DNA from: Rhineura floridana
Taxonomy: Eukaryota; Chordata; Lepidosauria; Squamata; Rhineuridae
DNA length: 64,000 nucleotides
Assembly (NCBI RefSeq): GCF_030035675.1
Contig: NC_084480.1
Location: 285,410,394-285,474,393 of the forward strand
Direction of reading: 5' to 3'
Part shown: one piece after another, positions 10,430 to 20,888 of the stretch
Position numbering within the stretch: position 1 is the stretch's first letter
Layout: each line of letters begins with the position of its first letter
Program-made: the position numbers and the translations under genes
The notes under the pieces: model-generated
Databases searched by the model: none
What the model saw: only the letters and a program-made list of their open reading frames with translations
Told to the model about the DNA's origin: nothing

Positions 10430-11185
10430 ATTCCTGCTGAAATCCTCTCTTTTACCTGCTGGAGGTATACATAAACGCTGCCCTCTTTAGAGTAAATACT
10501 GATGGACAGAAAACTGATACAAATTCAGGAACTTTGCCATATTCACAGAAACATTTAATGAGGATTTCATTTACAGCCCATTTCCTACGTGCTGTGGATT
10601 GTAATAAGAAACACTCATTCAACCATGCCCTACCATAGCAGAGGAATTTGTTACCTGAACCACAGTCAGATGCTGTTCCCACAGATCACTCTTCAAGACT
10701 TGCAATTCATCTCTTTCCTTTTTTTATGAGAGCTTTTGTTAACACCAACCTCCTGAGCAGTCCCTTCAGTCATTGCTTCTTCCCACAGTACATTTTCGGT
10801 GCCAAAGTACTAACAGGTGGTTGAAGGGATTCCAAGAGTGGGGTCAGCTGAGGCCTCTGACAATAGCTTCATAGTTTCCTTCTCAGGACTGAGCTCTAGC
10901 AGACTTCCTGGCTGATGGAGAACATGCTTGATATTTTACGGTCTCTCAGATAATTCTGAGACACATCAGACTTGGTTGGTTGGTTGGTTAGTCAGCAACT
11001 AGGAAGCACAGAGAAGCTGTTTTGCTTTCAGCACAACCATGCCAATCCATCAGAACAATTGTGCGATAAGCACTACAAACTATGCTTCTCCTCAGAGCTT
11101 GACCCAACAACTTTTTGGTTAAAGAAAATGGTTCTATGAACAAGTTAAGCTTTCTTATGCTGAGGCAGATCACTGATGGAGCAAC
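10430..11185. other. unrecognised non-coding DNA
   Basis: No family recognised. It contains a short (TTGG)n at about 10974-10989. Confidence 0.4.
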
Positions 11186-11190
11186 TCCTA

Positions 11191-11912
11191 GGAACACAGG
11201 AACCTGTCTTATGCTGAGTCAAACCATTGATCCATCTAACTCAGTATTGTCTACACTGAATCCAGCAGGTAGGCCAGAACTTTATCTCCACTCCCCCTGC
11301 CCCTCCCCTGCCAAATGTGACAGGTGAGTAAGGTTCATCCAGTTGTCAATCATCTGGTGTTATGGTGACACTCAAGTGATACAATGCTTTGAAGCCCTGA
11401 CAATCAGTTGGTTGTTGGGCTCCAAACCACCATTCAGGAGCTTGCAAAGAGACTGGTGTGCTGCTTTAAAGCCCGACAAACAGCTGATTGCTGGGACTGC
11501 AAACTGCTACACAGAGGCTTGCAAAGAGACTTGCACTGCCCCTTGCAAAGAGCCCTGTGCTGTACTTTGGAGTCCTGCCAATCAGCTGATTAGTGTGCAG
11601 TGCTTCTGAAGTCCCTTTTGGAGAAGCCGCCTTTCTACCTGCCCACACCTGATGTCATATATGATAGCAGGTGATTGGCAGGTAGGCATGGCTTAGTCAA
11701 AACGGTCTGGCAGACCAAATGGGGAAGCCTGGCAGGCCTCATTAGGCCTACAGGCCCAAAGTTCCCTACCTCTAGTCTACACTGACTGGCAGCAGCTATC
11801 CAGGTTTTCCAGACCAGGCTCTATCCCAGCCCTACCTAGGGATGTTGGAGATTGAACCTGGGACCATCTGCATGCAAAACAGATGTTCTATCACTGAGCT
11901 ATGGCCCTTCCC
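11191..11912 (-). mobile_element. tRNA-derived SINE split by a hAT element
   Basis: On the minus strand the right part (11776-11912) holds a tRNA-like head: 'TAGCTCAGTGATAGA' as box A, and a box B-like 'GGTTCAATCTCC' near 11855. The tail part, ending in the complement of 'CTGAGTCAAACCATTGATCC', lies at 11191-11257. A 518-bp hAT (11258-11775) separates the halves. Removing one TCTACACT copy restores the SINE seen at 52293 and 14749. It is not a functional tRNA gene. Confidence 0.85.
11258..11775. mobile_element. hAT non-autonomous element inside the SINE
   Basis: Flanked by a perfect 8-bp duplication TCTACACT (11250-11257 and 11776-11783). Its ends pair imperfectly (CAGGTAGGCCAGAACTTT against AGGTAGGGAACTTTG). 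The interior has repeated 'GCTTGCAAAGAGAC' units and 'CAATCAGCTGATT' palindromes. A diverged relative is at 25972-26236. No transposase. Confidence 0.8.
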
Positions 11913-11967
11913 CTACGTCTAGTACTGTTGTCAGATTGTGACTTACTAAGGTATTTTCAAGCTCAGT

Positions 11968-12046
11968 TAAGAACATAAGGAGAGCCTGCTGGATCAGACC
12001 AGTAGCCCATCTAGTCCAGCATCCTGTTCTCACAGTGGCCAATGAG
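11968..12046 (-). mobile_element. L3/CR1-like LINE 3' end fragment
   Basis: 'GAACATAAGGAGAGCCTGCTG' followed by the 'CATCTAGTCCAGCATCCTG' block marks the extreme 3' end of the L3-like LINE in antisense. Confidence 0.75.
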
Positions 12047-12289
12047 TTACTTGAGATTCTTTAGATTTAGACATGCAAGATGAATCTGAGATTTTTGGTA
12101 TGTAAACAATAGCATGAAGAGCCTAACAGGATGGGAGTTTATTGGAATCAATGCTTCTCATGCACACATTTTTTTTGCAGTGTTTACATGACATTGTCAT
12201 CATCAAGATTTTACTTTTTTCACTTTTAATCTGGGTTTCCCCTTACAGCAAAAACCTCTAAAATAAATACAACCTACAGTCATGGCTGG

Positions 12290-12580
12290 TATGGAAGGTC
12301 ATGAGCACATTTTTTTTGAGTGGGTGGTTTGTCAAGCTCTGCCTATTGGTATGGACAGGCAAGAGGTGGAATATCCATAACCATGATTTAATGGAAGAAT
12401 TGCATGGGCTGGATGACAGCCTTAATGGCTTGACTCAACAGATTAAAATAAAGCAGAATCCAGATCTCAAAGAAACATTTTATGAAAAATGGTTTCATTT
12501 TACTTCACACATAGCACAGAAAGAACATGACTGGTCCCCACCTTCCACACATACTTGTTCGGAAAGACTCCAAGGTTAAT
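12290..12580 (+). other. 92-codon open frame of unknown origin
   Basis: The frame 12301-12579 ends ...QKEHDWSPP. It is K/E/Q-rich and amphipathic in look (LDDSLNGLTQQIKIKQNP; KETFYEKWF), more protein-like than the chance frames around it. It could be the decayed C-terminus of an L1-type ORF2 or another retrotransposed coding end. There is no motif to decide and no start or splice context. I do not recognise it. Confidence 0.3.
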
Positions 12581-12830
12581 TACAGGTAATTTATTTTAAA
12601 ACTGTAAGAAAAATGTAGCATGAAGATGTAATCTCATTATATTGCATAACTGGGCTAATTAAGATTGTACACATAACATGTCATGTTCCTGTTAATATTA
12701 TTCTTTTTATTTTTTGTCCTCTTTTATATCTTCTTGCTTCTTAAATTACTAACAATGCCATAAATATAATTATTTTTAAAACCTAGTCATTTAAGTATTC
12801 CTGTCTACAGTATTCATTATGGTAGGGCTT
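12581..12830. other. unrecognised AT-rich DNA
   Basis: AT-rich and poly-T interrupted. Nothing recognised. Confidence 0.35.
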
Positions 12831-12834
12831 GCCC

Positions 12835-12945
12835 ACAAGATGCCCTCCAGGTTTTTGTTGGACTACAACTCCCATCATCCCAAAATTTGGTCATGGAGCT
12901 GGAGTCTAACAGCATCTGGAGGGTACCATGTTGGTTACTCCTGAA
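12835..12945. mobile_element. hAT-like foldback MITE ('CTACAACTCCCATCA' family)
   Basis: 'GCCCTCCAGGTTTTTGTTGG' on the left pairs with 'CATCTGGAGGGTACC' on the right, and the core is CTACAACTCCCATCATCC. This is the most numerous small palindromic family in the window. Confidence 0.8.
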
Positions 12946-13254
12946 TTAGGGCAAGATAAGTGCTAGTAATAATGGCTTCCTCATCCCTTTCCTCTTTTGA
13001 TATCATTGGTTATTTGCTGATTTAAAAAAAAATCTTACAGCCACAACATATGCATGTTTACTTCAATCCCTTTGAGTAAGTGTATGTAGCATTGCAGCCT
13101 TAGTCATGTAATTGTATGAGTTTTAACAAATTAATCAATTAATTAATTAAATGTTAAATGTTAAACACAAATAATGGGTGCATTATGGGGGGAAAAGGTG
13201 TCAAACAGTATTCTATCCTTAGAAGGTGTCTGCAAGCTCCACTTGTATGTAAAA

Positions 13255-13322
13255 CTACAGTTCCCAGCAACTGGTATCTGGAAGCATACTGCCTCTGACA
13301 ATGGAGGCAGAGCATAACCACC
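13255..13322 (-). mobile_element. L3/CR1-like LINE 3' UTR fragment
   Basis: 'CAGCAACTGGTATCTGGAAG' then 'ACTGCCTCTGACAATGGAGG' match the antisense UTR block at 32680-32735. Confidence 0.7.
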
Positions 13323-14130
13323 ATGCTTCCTGCTTTTGCAGCCGCCTTCACAGATTGCAAAACTGTTTAAATTTTTCAAGGCCAAGAGGCTCACTGTTAA
13401 AAAAAAAGAGAGAGAAAGTGATGACAGCAGCTCATTGTCTTTTGCATCATCTTTTTAAAAACAAAAACAAAAAAACCACTATCCCTTTCCATTCTGTGCT
13501 TTCTGCTGCTATGGAAGGGGGAAGTCTGGAGGACCGCAATGTGTTCAATAGTAAGATGACAACAAATGATTGAGAGCTCCAGATTTATTATGCATTCATT
13601 TTTAATATATTTGTGAGCCTTATGACTGCACCACTGGGGCAAAGGATGCTATGAGTGCTGGTCAGCATAGCTGGCATGAAATCTCCACTGGTGAGATGGG
13701 ACTTGGCATCCAACATCTTGATGTAAATTATGTTAATTATCAGCAAGCAGAATCTGCCTTTAGCTACAGCAAGTGTGGCAGAATGACAAGACTTTTTGAA
13801 TGTCTTTGCAGCATTTCAAAACACTTTCCCAGAAGGCTACTTCATGTCCCAGTTTCACGTCTCAGACATCCTTATGCAAGTACATCTCATAGAACCTCCT
13901 TAGACAATAGGCATGGACTATCCTTCCATGGTACAGAGGCACTCCACACATTTACAGTTCACCTCTGCTCTGTTGTGGCTTATACATGCAATTCTGCAAA
14001 GCATTCCCTAGCTACATAGGACAGGATGCAGATGGGGTGGGGACTGTGCCCTACTTAATGAGCTTTCCAGAGACGTCTGGTGGTCTATAAACTGAATACT
14101 CAGCTAAATAGATCATTTAGGCCATTCTGT
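13323..14130. other. unrecognised non-coding DNA
   Basis: The 122-codon frame at 13651-14019 has no motif, no repeat relation and no supporting context. I read it as chance. Confidence 0.4.
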
Positions 14131-14134
14131 ATGT

Positions 14135-14272
14135 GGCCTTCCCAGCCTAGTGTCCTTCAGTTGATTTGGACTACAACTCCCATCAGCTCCATCCAGCATG
14201 GCTAATAGTCAGGGATAGTATGAGTTGGAGTTCAACAACATCTGAAGAAGAACAGGCTGGAGAAGGCTGCTG
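14135..14272. mobile_element. hAT-like foldback MITE, decayed
   Basis: 'GGACTACAACTCCCATCAGC' on the left and 'GAGTTGGAGTTCAACAACATC' on the right are the usual arms of this palindromic family. Confidence 0.75.
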
Positions 14273-14334
14273 TAAAGCTTTTAGAGATGACACAATGAAC
14301 CATTCCTGCTGTTCTACCAGAATCATTGCATCAT

Positions 14335-14508
14335 ATTTTATTCAATTTTCCCATTTTGTAATTTTAATTGGTAATGCTTCCTGGTTGGTTTTTGTGGTGC
14401 TTGTCTTGTTTTGATTTAATTATAATATCTTAACTATAGCTTACTGTGAGACACCTTGGGGTACCATTGGGTCAAAGGATGGCACATAATCTAATAATAA
14501 ATATGCCA
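14335..14508 (+). mobile_element. L2-type LINE 3' tail
   Basis: AT-rich 3' UTR ending 'GAGACACCTTGGGGTACC', 'AAAGGATGGCACATAA' and (AATAAT)n. This is a common 3' end of L2-clade LINEs in lizards. No coding part. Confidence 0.65.
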
Positions 14509-14748
14509 ATGTTGTTCTGTTCCTACTGTAATCGCCAATTTGTCAGTTTTGAAAATGAGGGTGACAATTTGTCAATTTCATCAAGTGTTGAGGTAAAAAC
14601 TGGTAGTATTTTTTCCTTGTCTATTGCAATGGAGACACACCTTGCTCCATTTCCCATTCAGAACTAGCCTTTCTCCAAGCAGTACCCAGCAGCATTTTAG
14701 CCTTGCAACAAGCCTGTGAGGTAAACCTAGAGTTCCAGATTTAGAAAT

Positions 14749-14945
14749 AGAGGAAACTGCCTTATATCAGAAAATGCTATTTGTCTACCGAGCTCAGTTT
14801 GTCTACTCTGACTGGTAGAGGCTCTCCAGGTCTTCAGCAGAGGACTACCCACCCACCCCCGTTACTTGGTCCTTTTAACTGGAGATGCCAAGGATTGAGT
14901 CTGGAGCCTTCTACATGGAAGGCATGTAGTCTACTACCGAGAAGG
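14749..14945 (-). mobile_element. tRNA-derived SINE
   Basis: Antisense copy of the SINE at 11191 and 52293. 'GGAAACTGCCTTATATCAG' is the 3' end and 'GATGCCAAGGATTGAGTCTGG' spans box B. The box A region is degraded. Confidence 0.8.
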
Positions 14946-15099
14946 AGTATGAAATCATGGAGGCATCCAAAGGAAGAAATGTTGCAGTAATGCATGACTT
15001 CAGTTATCCTCATTTAGATGAGATTAAAGCATGTGCTACTCATGATGGAAAAAGTAAAATGTATAGATACCCTAAATAACTGTGCGCTAGAATAGTTGG

Positions 15100-15465
15100 T
15101 CATTTGAAATGTGGGGTTGGAGGAGAGCTTTGTGCATACCATGGACTGCGAAAAAGACAAATAATTGGGTGTTAGGACAAATTAAACCAGAACTGTCACT
15201 AGAAGCTAAAATGATGAAACTGAGGTTATCATACTTTGGACACATAATGAAAAGACCTGATTCACTCGAAAAGACAATGATGCTGGGTAAAACAGAAGGG
15301 AGCAGAAAAAGAGGAAGGCCAAACAAGAGATGGATTGATTCCATAAAGGAAGCCACAGACCTGAACTTACAAGATCTGAACAGGGTGGTTCATGACAGAT
15401 GCTGTTGGAGGTCACTGATTCATCGGGTCACCATAAGTAATTGACTTAAAGGCACATAACGAAGA
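15100..15465 (+). mobile_element. RTE-BovB LINE 3' portion
   Basis: Covers the last part of the RTE ORF and its 3' end ('GGTCACCATAAGTAATTGAC', AAGGCACATAACG). The 5' side is truncated. Its protein is close to the copy at 24309, so both belong to one subfamily. Confidence 0.9.
15109..15444 (+). pseudogene. BovB ORF C-terminal fragment
   Basis: The 111-codon frame encodes the region after the reverse transcriptase: WRRALCIPWTAKKTNNWVL, then SYFGHIMKRPDSLEKTMML, then the basic RKRGRPNKRW block and DLNRVVHDRCCWRSL. This order is diagnostic of BovB-clade RTE elements. The catalytic reverse-transcriptase and endonuclease domains are absent, so it cannot move on its own. Confidence 0.9.
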
Positions 15466-15599
15466 ACGGTTGGTCATGGAACCAATCAGAGGGGAGAAGA
15501 ACCTTAATTTTACGTGGTGCCCAGGATCTGGTGTGGAATGTTAGTGTTGTTGAACTGGGAATAGTCACCACAGTGCTGTTAAATTGAACATATATGTAA

Positions 15600-16340
15600 G
15601 TGGGCAATTGCCAAGAAAGTTCAAGACAGTCACATTTGAATTCAAAAGATGAAACTTCTCAAAAATAAGATTGGTAGAAAAGAAGTTGAAAGGGAAAGTC
15701 AAGAGGGTCTAATCTCTCCAGAATGCTTGAAAGTTATTCAAAACCACAATAATAGCTCATCTAGAATTATCACAAATAAGGAAAGGTCCCAGCAAGACCA
15801 AGAGGATGTCAACATGGTTAATGACCAGAGTCAAAGCAGCTATTAGAGGCAAGAAAGCTTTCTTCAAAAAATGGAAGTCTTCTCCAAATGAGGAGAAAAA
15901 AAGGAACACAATCTTTGGCAAAACAAACACAAGGATGCAAAACAAAAACAAAAACCAACAACCCTGAGCTTATCATTAAGACCAACAATAAGACATTCTT
16001 TAAATACATTAGTAGAAGGAAACCTGCAACAGTAGTAGTTGGGCCTTTGACTGAGAAGTGAATGAAAGGTGTGCTAAAGGAGGGAAAGGATGCTGAATGC
16101 CTGTGTCTTTACTGACAAAGATGTAGGGCAAATCCCTGTGCCATACTTAACTTTCTCAGGAAGCATGTATGAGGAACTGAAGCAAATGAGGCAAATAGTG
16201 GTAACAAATTAAATTAAAATCAACAAATCACTGGGTTCAAGTGGCATCTGCTAAAGAATTCTTAAAGAAGTCATTTGTGAAATTGCTGGTCTTCTAGCAA
16301 AAATATGTGACTTGTCCCTAAGATCAGCCTCCACCCATAC

Positions 16341-16395
<55 letters not shown>

Positions 16396-17060
16396 TGATT
16401 TATATCCTGCCCTTCCTTGCAGAAGGAGCCCAGGGTGACATGAAGACTAGAAAGTGGCCAGTGTAACACCAATTTCTGAAACAGGATCCAAGGGCTCTGA
16501 GGAATTATAGGCTGGTTAGCTCAATGTCTGTTCCAGGAAAACTAGTGAAAAGCATTATTAAAAATAAATTCTCAAGCACATAGAAGAAAAGATCTTGCTG
16601 AAAAAGAACCAGCATGACTTCCACAAGGGTCAGTCCTGTCTAACTAACCTTTTAGAGTTTTTAAGAGTATAAATACGCTTTCTATAAAGCACCTCACCAA
16701 AGACTCCTGAGTAAGCTTACCAGTCATTGGATAAGAGGACACAGTTAAACTGCAGAATTCACTTCCACAATATATAGTAATGATTGCCAACTTGGATGGC
16801 TTTGACAAATTCATGGAGGATGGATCAGGCTATCAGTTGCTACTAGGCTTGATGGCTCTGTACTACTACTTCCAGTATCAGTGGTGGTCTGCCTCTCAAT
16901 ACAAGTTGCTGGAGAACATAAGTACAGAGAGTGTTGCAGCAGTTGGGTCCTGTTTGAGGGCTTCCCATAAGCATGTGTTTGGCCACTATGAGAACATGAT
17001 TCTGGGTTAGATGTCTTTTTGGTTTGATACAACAGAACCCTTCTTATGTTCTTGTGTTAC
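15600..17060 (+). mobile_element. L3/CR1-like LINE, internally deleted
   Basis: Pieces of the polymerase ORF can be read: FFKYISRRKPAT near 15990, then VASVTPISETGSK and SMSVPGKLVKSIIK near 16450-16560. After a deletion near 16670-16735 that removes most of the reverse transcriptase comes the 3' UTR (16740-17060), ending 'CTTCTTATGTTCTTG'. This UTR is the sense form of the antisense fragments scattered across the window. It is broken by several stops and by a tiny L2 tail insertion at 16338-16432. Confidence 0.75.
16338..16432 (-). mobile_element. minimal L2 3' tail insertion with (TTGA)n
   Basis: About 40 bp of antisense L2 3' end ('CCTGCCCTTCCTTGCAGAAGG') joined to about 13 TTGA units. The L3-like ORF continues on both sides, so this is an insertion and not a deletion scar. 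The satellite is the expanded tail repeat. Confidence 0.75.
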
Positions 17061-17299
17061 CTAAGGTCCTCCCTTCCATTGCCTAAGGCCATTATGTAAG
17101 CTTCTTGGCTGAACAGGCAGTGAAACTTGGTTCAAGCCTAGCATCTTGTAGCCACTGTCACACTCTGGTTTTTACTAACAATTCCTTGCAACAGTATGAG
17201 ATTACCAGCCTGATCATTTTGGTTCCACTCGGAAGAGAGCACCAAAGCTGAAGATTCCTTAAAAATAAAATAAAAATATGTAATGTTTATAGTAATAAG

Positions 17300-17480
17300 A
17301 GGAACAGGCAAGGGCCTAATATATGCATTTTATAATATAATATATATAATAAACATTGCTTGCTTGGAGAATTGCATTGCAACATTTGAATAAGTTCATA
17401 TTTTGAAGGATGGCTGTGTTCTCATATTGTTTCAGAAAGTGACAATAGTGTGATAATCTTAAATATAAATGCAAGTTTAT
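17300..17480 (+). mobile_element. fragment of the AT-rich hAT family
   Basis: 'TATGCATTTTATAATATAAT', 'CTTGGAGAATTGCATTGCAA' and 'GATGGCTGTGTTCTCATATTG' match the middle and right of the 7420 element. The ends are lost. Confidence 0.65.
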
Positions 17481-17483
17481 GCA

Positions 17484-17547
17484 GAAGCCGGTCCCACTGT
17501 ATGCAATAGGACTTACTCCCAAGTAAGTATATTTAGGATTATAGCCC
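17484..17547. mobile_element. 'CTTACTCCCAAGTAAGT' foldback repeat, partial
   Basis: 'GGACTTACTCCCAAGTAAGT' and 'TTAGGATTATAGCCCATAAG' match a short repeat also seen at 31757, 43640, 45010, 45090, 58385 and 58770. It ends in the target site of the hAT at 17555. Confidence 0.65.
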
Positions 17548-17554
17548 ATAAGCC

Positions 17555-18096
17555 CAGGGCCGGCACCAGGCATGACTGGGCCCTTGGGCGCCAGCCTGCC
17601 TCAGGCCCCCTGCACCCAGCCCCCCCCATAGACCATGCAGGACCACTGCACCTACATCTTCTCTCTTTTTGTGAATGCCCTGTGTGCTGGGCACACAGGT
17701 CGCTGCCATCAAGCAAGATGGTGGCGTAGGCTTCTCTAAGAGGCTGATACCTCTGCCACCACCTTGGTTGATGGCATGCATGTGCGCTATGCTGCATGCA
17801 CATACATGCCTGCAATCAATCAAGATGGCGGTAGGGGCATCAGCCCCTTAAAGAAGCTTCTGCTGCCATCTTGATTGATGGCACTGTGAGTGCAGCGTGC
17901 AGGGCATTCATAGAAAGGGAGGAGAGGTAGGTGGAGCGGGCAGGCCCCCTACCCACACGGTCTGTGGGGGGCCTGGGAGCTCTGTCTCTGCGATCTGCAG
18001 CAGGGTCAGGAGTCAATCTTGCTGAGGATCATGGAAGGGGAGCGCTACCCCCACACCCTAAGGGCCTGACCTGGCTGCCTTTTGGCGCCAGCCCTG
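17555..18096. mobile_element. GC-rich hAT non-autonomous element with YY1-like motifs
   Basis: Ends CAGGGCCGGC and GCGCCAGCCCTG are flanked by CATAAGCC (17547-17554) and CATGAGCC (18097-18104), an 8-bp duplication with one mismatch. The interior folds into hairpins built from 'ATCAAGCAAGATGGTGGCG' and 'CTGCCATCTTGATTGATGGC' arms. Several arms carry AAGATGG(C/T)GG, the YY1 recognition core. No transposase is present. It is markedly more GC-rich than its surroundings. Confidence 0.85.
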
Positions 18097-18324
18097 CATG
18101 AGCCTTTGGTAAAAACTAAATGTCATTAAAAGAACAAGAACAACAGAAAATAGAATGTGTAGTACAACTGGTCCATGTCCTACCATCCTCACGTTATGTG
18201 CTTCCCAGCACCACCAATGGCTGCCTACAGCACCACTGTGAGTGCAAGAAGACACAAAAGAGTAGCAATATCAAGAGATGAGGTGAATAAGTTTGCATCA
18301 GACAGGCATCCTCTCTATTGTCTT

Positions 18325-18532
18325 TTTGGCGCCTATTGAAACCTTCCTTTTTCAACAAGCCTTTTAAGTGAAGATTTTTGTCCCAGTCTGTACTGTATTG
18401 GATTTTAAATTGTTTTTATATGTGAAATTGTTTTATATGGTTTTTATTGTTGAAGTTTTTTATTGTTAAATTGCTTTGAGATGTTCCATAGGAAGTGATT
18501 CATAAACAGAATAAAATCAATAAATAAAAATG
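18325..18532 (+). mobile_element. L2-type LINE 3' end
   Basis: A trace of the C-terminal coding end (FRRLLKTFL-like: 'TTTTGGCGCCTATTGAAACC') is followed by the AT-rich UTR and 'AAATCAATAAATAAAA'. It parallels the better-preserved L2 end at 61470-61740. Confidence 0.8.
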
Positions 18533-18534
18533 TT

Positions 18535-19080
18535 ACATGTTACAGAGAAGGATAGCAGCCTGACGTTTCTTTTACCACTGAGATCTGTCTTTCTCATAGC
18601 ACAAAGAAATTTGAATGCCAAGAGGAAGGGGATCAGGAAGCAACTGGGGAACTATGACCTAGCTGTAAATATGTGATCTTAGTATCTGAAAACTGCCAAC
18701 ATACCCTACTCTATCAAATGCGAGTTTAATTTGCAAAGGAATTTAGAGCTATGACTGCCTCTGGATCTCCAGCTAGCCTTCTTGTTGCCTTTACCTTCCA
18801 CCTAATCTTTCATAATTCTTACTGGTTTCCATGATAATACTCCCTACTGACAACCTGACCTCTCTTCTTATGTGTGACATTCACAGTATTGATTCAGCTT
18901 GGTCTCATCAAGCAGCAATTTGTACTAATGGAATAACACTTGGTGACAGCACGCTACAGCAAGCATCTGGAGCAAAAGTTCCTTTTCTTTTGACCCATTT
19001 CTACAGCGTTTGTTAACTCATTAATCACCATCTCCTTTATTACAAAAATCCTTTCCCTGCACAGCAAAATCTTCTGTAGG
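18535..19080. other. unrecognised non-coding DNA
   Basis: Nothing recognised. Short frames only. Confidence 0.4.
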
Positions 19081-19094
19081 TATTTATAAGCCAA

Positions 19095-19150
19095 TTTCCT
19101 TGGAAGAAAGGTGAGATATAAATGTAATAATAAATAAAATAAATAATTCA
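19095..19150 (+). mobile_element. SINE or L2 tail remnant
   Basis: 'GAAGAAAGGTGAGATATAAATG' with (AATAA)n is the common 3' tail of L2-mobilised elements here (compare 21598-21660 in antisense). Confidence 0.55.
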
Positions 19151-19265
19151 TATCCCTGTTTTTATACCCAGCCAGGCATGTTCCAGGGTTGGCACCCCAG
19201 GATACAACTCAAGGGGAGGGAAATTATAAGTCAGCACCAAAAAAGCAAAAAATCTAAATACATGA

Positions 19266-19370
19266 GGTATTTACTCAGACTAGACCCATTGAAATTAACG
19301 ACCATGTCTAACTTAAGTCCATTAATTTCAACGGGTATACTCTGAGTAAACAATTAGTTGAATGCAACCC
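19266..19370. mobile_element. 'GGGTTGCATTCAACTAA' foldback MITE
   Basis: Arms 'CAGACTAGACCCATTGAAAT' and 'ATTTCAACGGGTATACTCTG' are inverted repeats, and the right end reads TAGTTGAATGCAACCC. It is non-coding. Another copy at 22894-23459 is split by a hAT. Confidence 0.75.
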
Positions 19371-19384
19371 AAGTAATCTCATGC

Positions 19385-19510
19385 ATTTATTTTAAAAAAA
19401 CTATTTAAACTGCTTTATATTTTAAAAAAATCTCTAAGCAGTATACAAAAATACAATGTAAAAACAATATCCTAAAAACAGAGATGCAAACATAAAAGCA
19501 GTAAAATCTA
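19385..19510 (-). mobile_element. LINE 3' UTR remnant
   Basis: 'AACTGCTTTATATTTTAAAA', 'CTAAGCAGTATACAAAAATAC' and ATAC-rich sequence form an antisense L2-like tail. Confidence 0.5.
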
Positions 19511-19626
19511 GTTCAATTACTGCTATACAAGTCATGAAACACTTTTAATAAGCAACTGTTTTAATTTCCTTTTCTTTAGGTGCCAAATAAATAAATGCCC
19601 ACTAATTTGTTAAATGGATACCCTTC

Positions 19627-19645
19627 AACACACACACACACACCA
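19627..19645. repeat. (CA)n microsatellite
   Basis: About nine CA units. Confidence 0.9.
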
Positions 19646-19964
19646 CAACTCCCTCCCTGCCACCAGCTTCCTAAATACAGCTAGGAAAATACTGCAGCCA
19701 TGGCCTTAGAAACTGCTCTTATTTAAAAGTCAGAGGAAATTTGAACTTGTGCCCTCTTCTTCTTCACTGATAAATATATGCAATAGAGGAAAATGAAGTA
19801 GTGAATGACTGCTTCCCTTGTTTGTCAACTGTTCTTAGTGCCTTTGATCTGACTTGCTGGAAGGTGGGAAAAGATTTACTCCTTATTGAACAATTGGTCA
19901 ATGAGCCAGGAGTCAAAACAAAATTTAAAAACACCTATAATTCCCAGAGTAACAGAGCAAACTT

Positions 19965-20157
19965 GGGCTCCGTCTGTACTATACATTTAGAACATTATTA
20001 TACCACTTAAAACCATCATGGCTTCCCCCAAAGAATCCTGGAAACTGACATTTGTTAGGGGTGCTGAGAGTTGTTACAAGCCCCCTAGTCCCTGGGAAGA
20101 TGGATTTATCGTTAAACCACTCCGGGAACTGTAGCTCTGTGAGGAGAAACAGAGGAC
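19965..20157. mobile_element. Harbinger-like foldback MITE, left two-thirds
   Basis: GGGCTCCGTCTGTACTATACA end, then 'CAAAGAATCCTGGAAACTG', 'GCTGAGAGTTGTTA' and 'GAACTGTAGCTCTGTGAGG', as in 3099 and 36250. The right arm is missing and an L2 tail starts at the break. Confidence 0.75.
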
Positions 20158-20326
20158 CCTGGCAACCCTAAGATCATTGGTTGAGAGAATGTTTTTACAT
20201 ATTTTTAGAATGTTTTAAATTTTTTTGAAATAACTTTTTTTAAAACAACCTTTATTATTGATGTGTTTGCTGCTCTGGCCTCCTTCAGGAGGAAGGACGG
20301 GATATAAATTAAATAGATAGTCCTCA
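20157..20326 (+). mobile_element. L2 LINE 3' UTR
   Basis: 'CCTGGCAACCCTAAGATCAT', 'AGAATGTTTTAAAT' and 'CTTCAGGAGGAAGGACGGGA' match the UTR of the L2 ending at 25960. It is severely 5'-truncated. Confidence 0.75.
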
Positions 20327-20464
20327 GCTAACCCCGAAACACTGTCTGTCCTTTCCCCCCATGTACACACACATCCTGCTGGACATCTACACACATAGAG
20401 CTTTCTGCAGGCTTACAGGGCTTCAGGGACATATGTGCCATCCTGCTGGCAAGCCTCCCTCTTT

Positions 20465-20592
20465 GTTTATTTATTTGTTTGAAGCATATTTATCCTGTAC
20501 TTAAGCTGAAAAAGCTCCTAGAGTGGGTTATAAATTATCAGTGATAAGCCAGTCCCTCTCCTCAGGTTTACAATCTAAAAGAGATGGCGGAA
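20465..20592 (-). mobile_element. LINE/SINE tail remnant
   Basis: (TTTA)n, then 'CATATTTATCCTGTACTTAAG' and 'GTTTACAATCTAAAAGAG' have the pattern of an antisense 3' tail. The family is not certain. Confidence 0.4.
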
Positions 20593-20888
20593 AAGAAAAG
20601 GGGATTGGGGGGAGGGAAGAGGAAAAAAGCATTCTCAGGCATTTGTCCTTAGTTCTCTTTGCCAGCGAAGCTGCACTTTTGCCACATCCAACAGTCCCGC
20701 AACCAACCTATGGTTGGTTTTAGGATTACAGACTTTATTTTTATTGTTACGCCATCCTTCATCATTTCAGATAACGTGTGTCGCAAAAACAAAAAAATGC
20801 ACACACAAAAGAAAACAACAACTAAACAGACACAATTAAATCAGTAAACATGCCTAAGTAAATAAAATGTTTTTGCTTGGTGCCTAAA

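Noticed and set aside
11840-11912. tRNA gene suggested by box A/B-like sequence
   Set aside because: It is the head of a dispersed SINE; the same flanking sequence recurs at 14749, 52293 and 58038 and no cloverleaf is completed.
13651-14019. 122-codon frame as a small gene
   Set aside because: Composition and residues show no domain and the frame has no supporting context.
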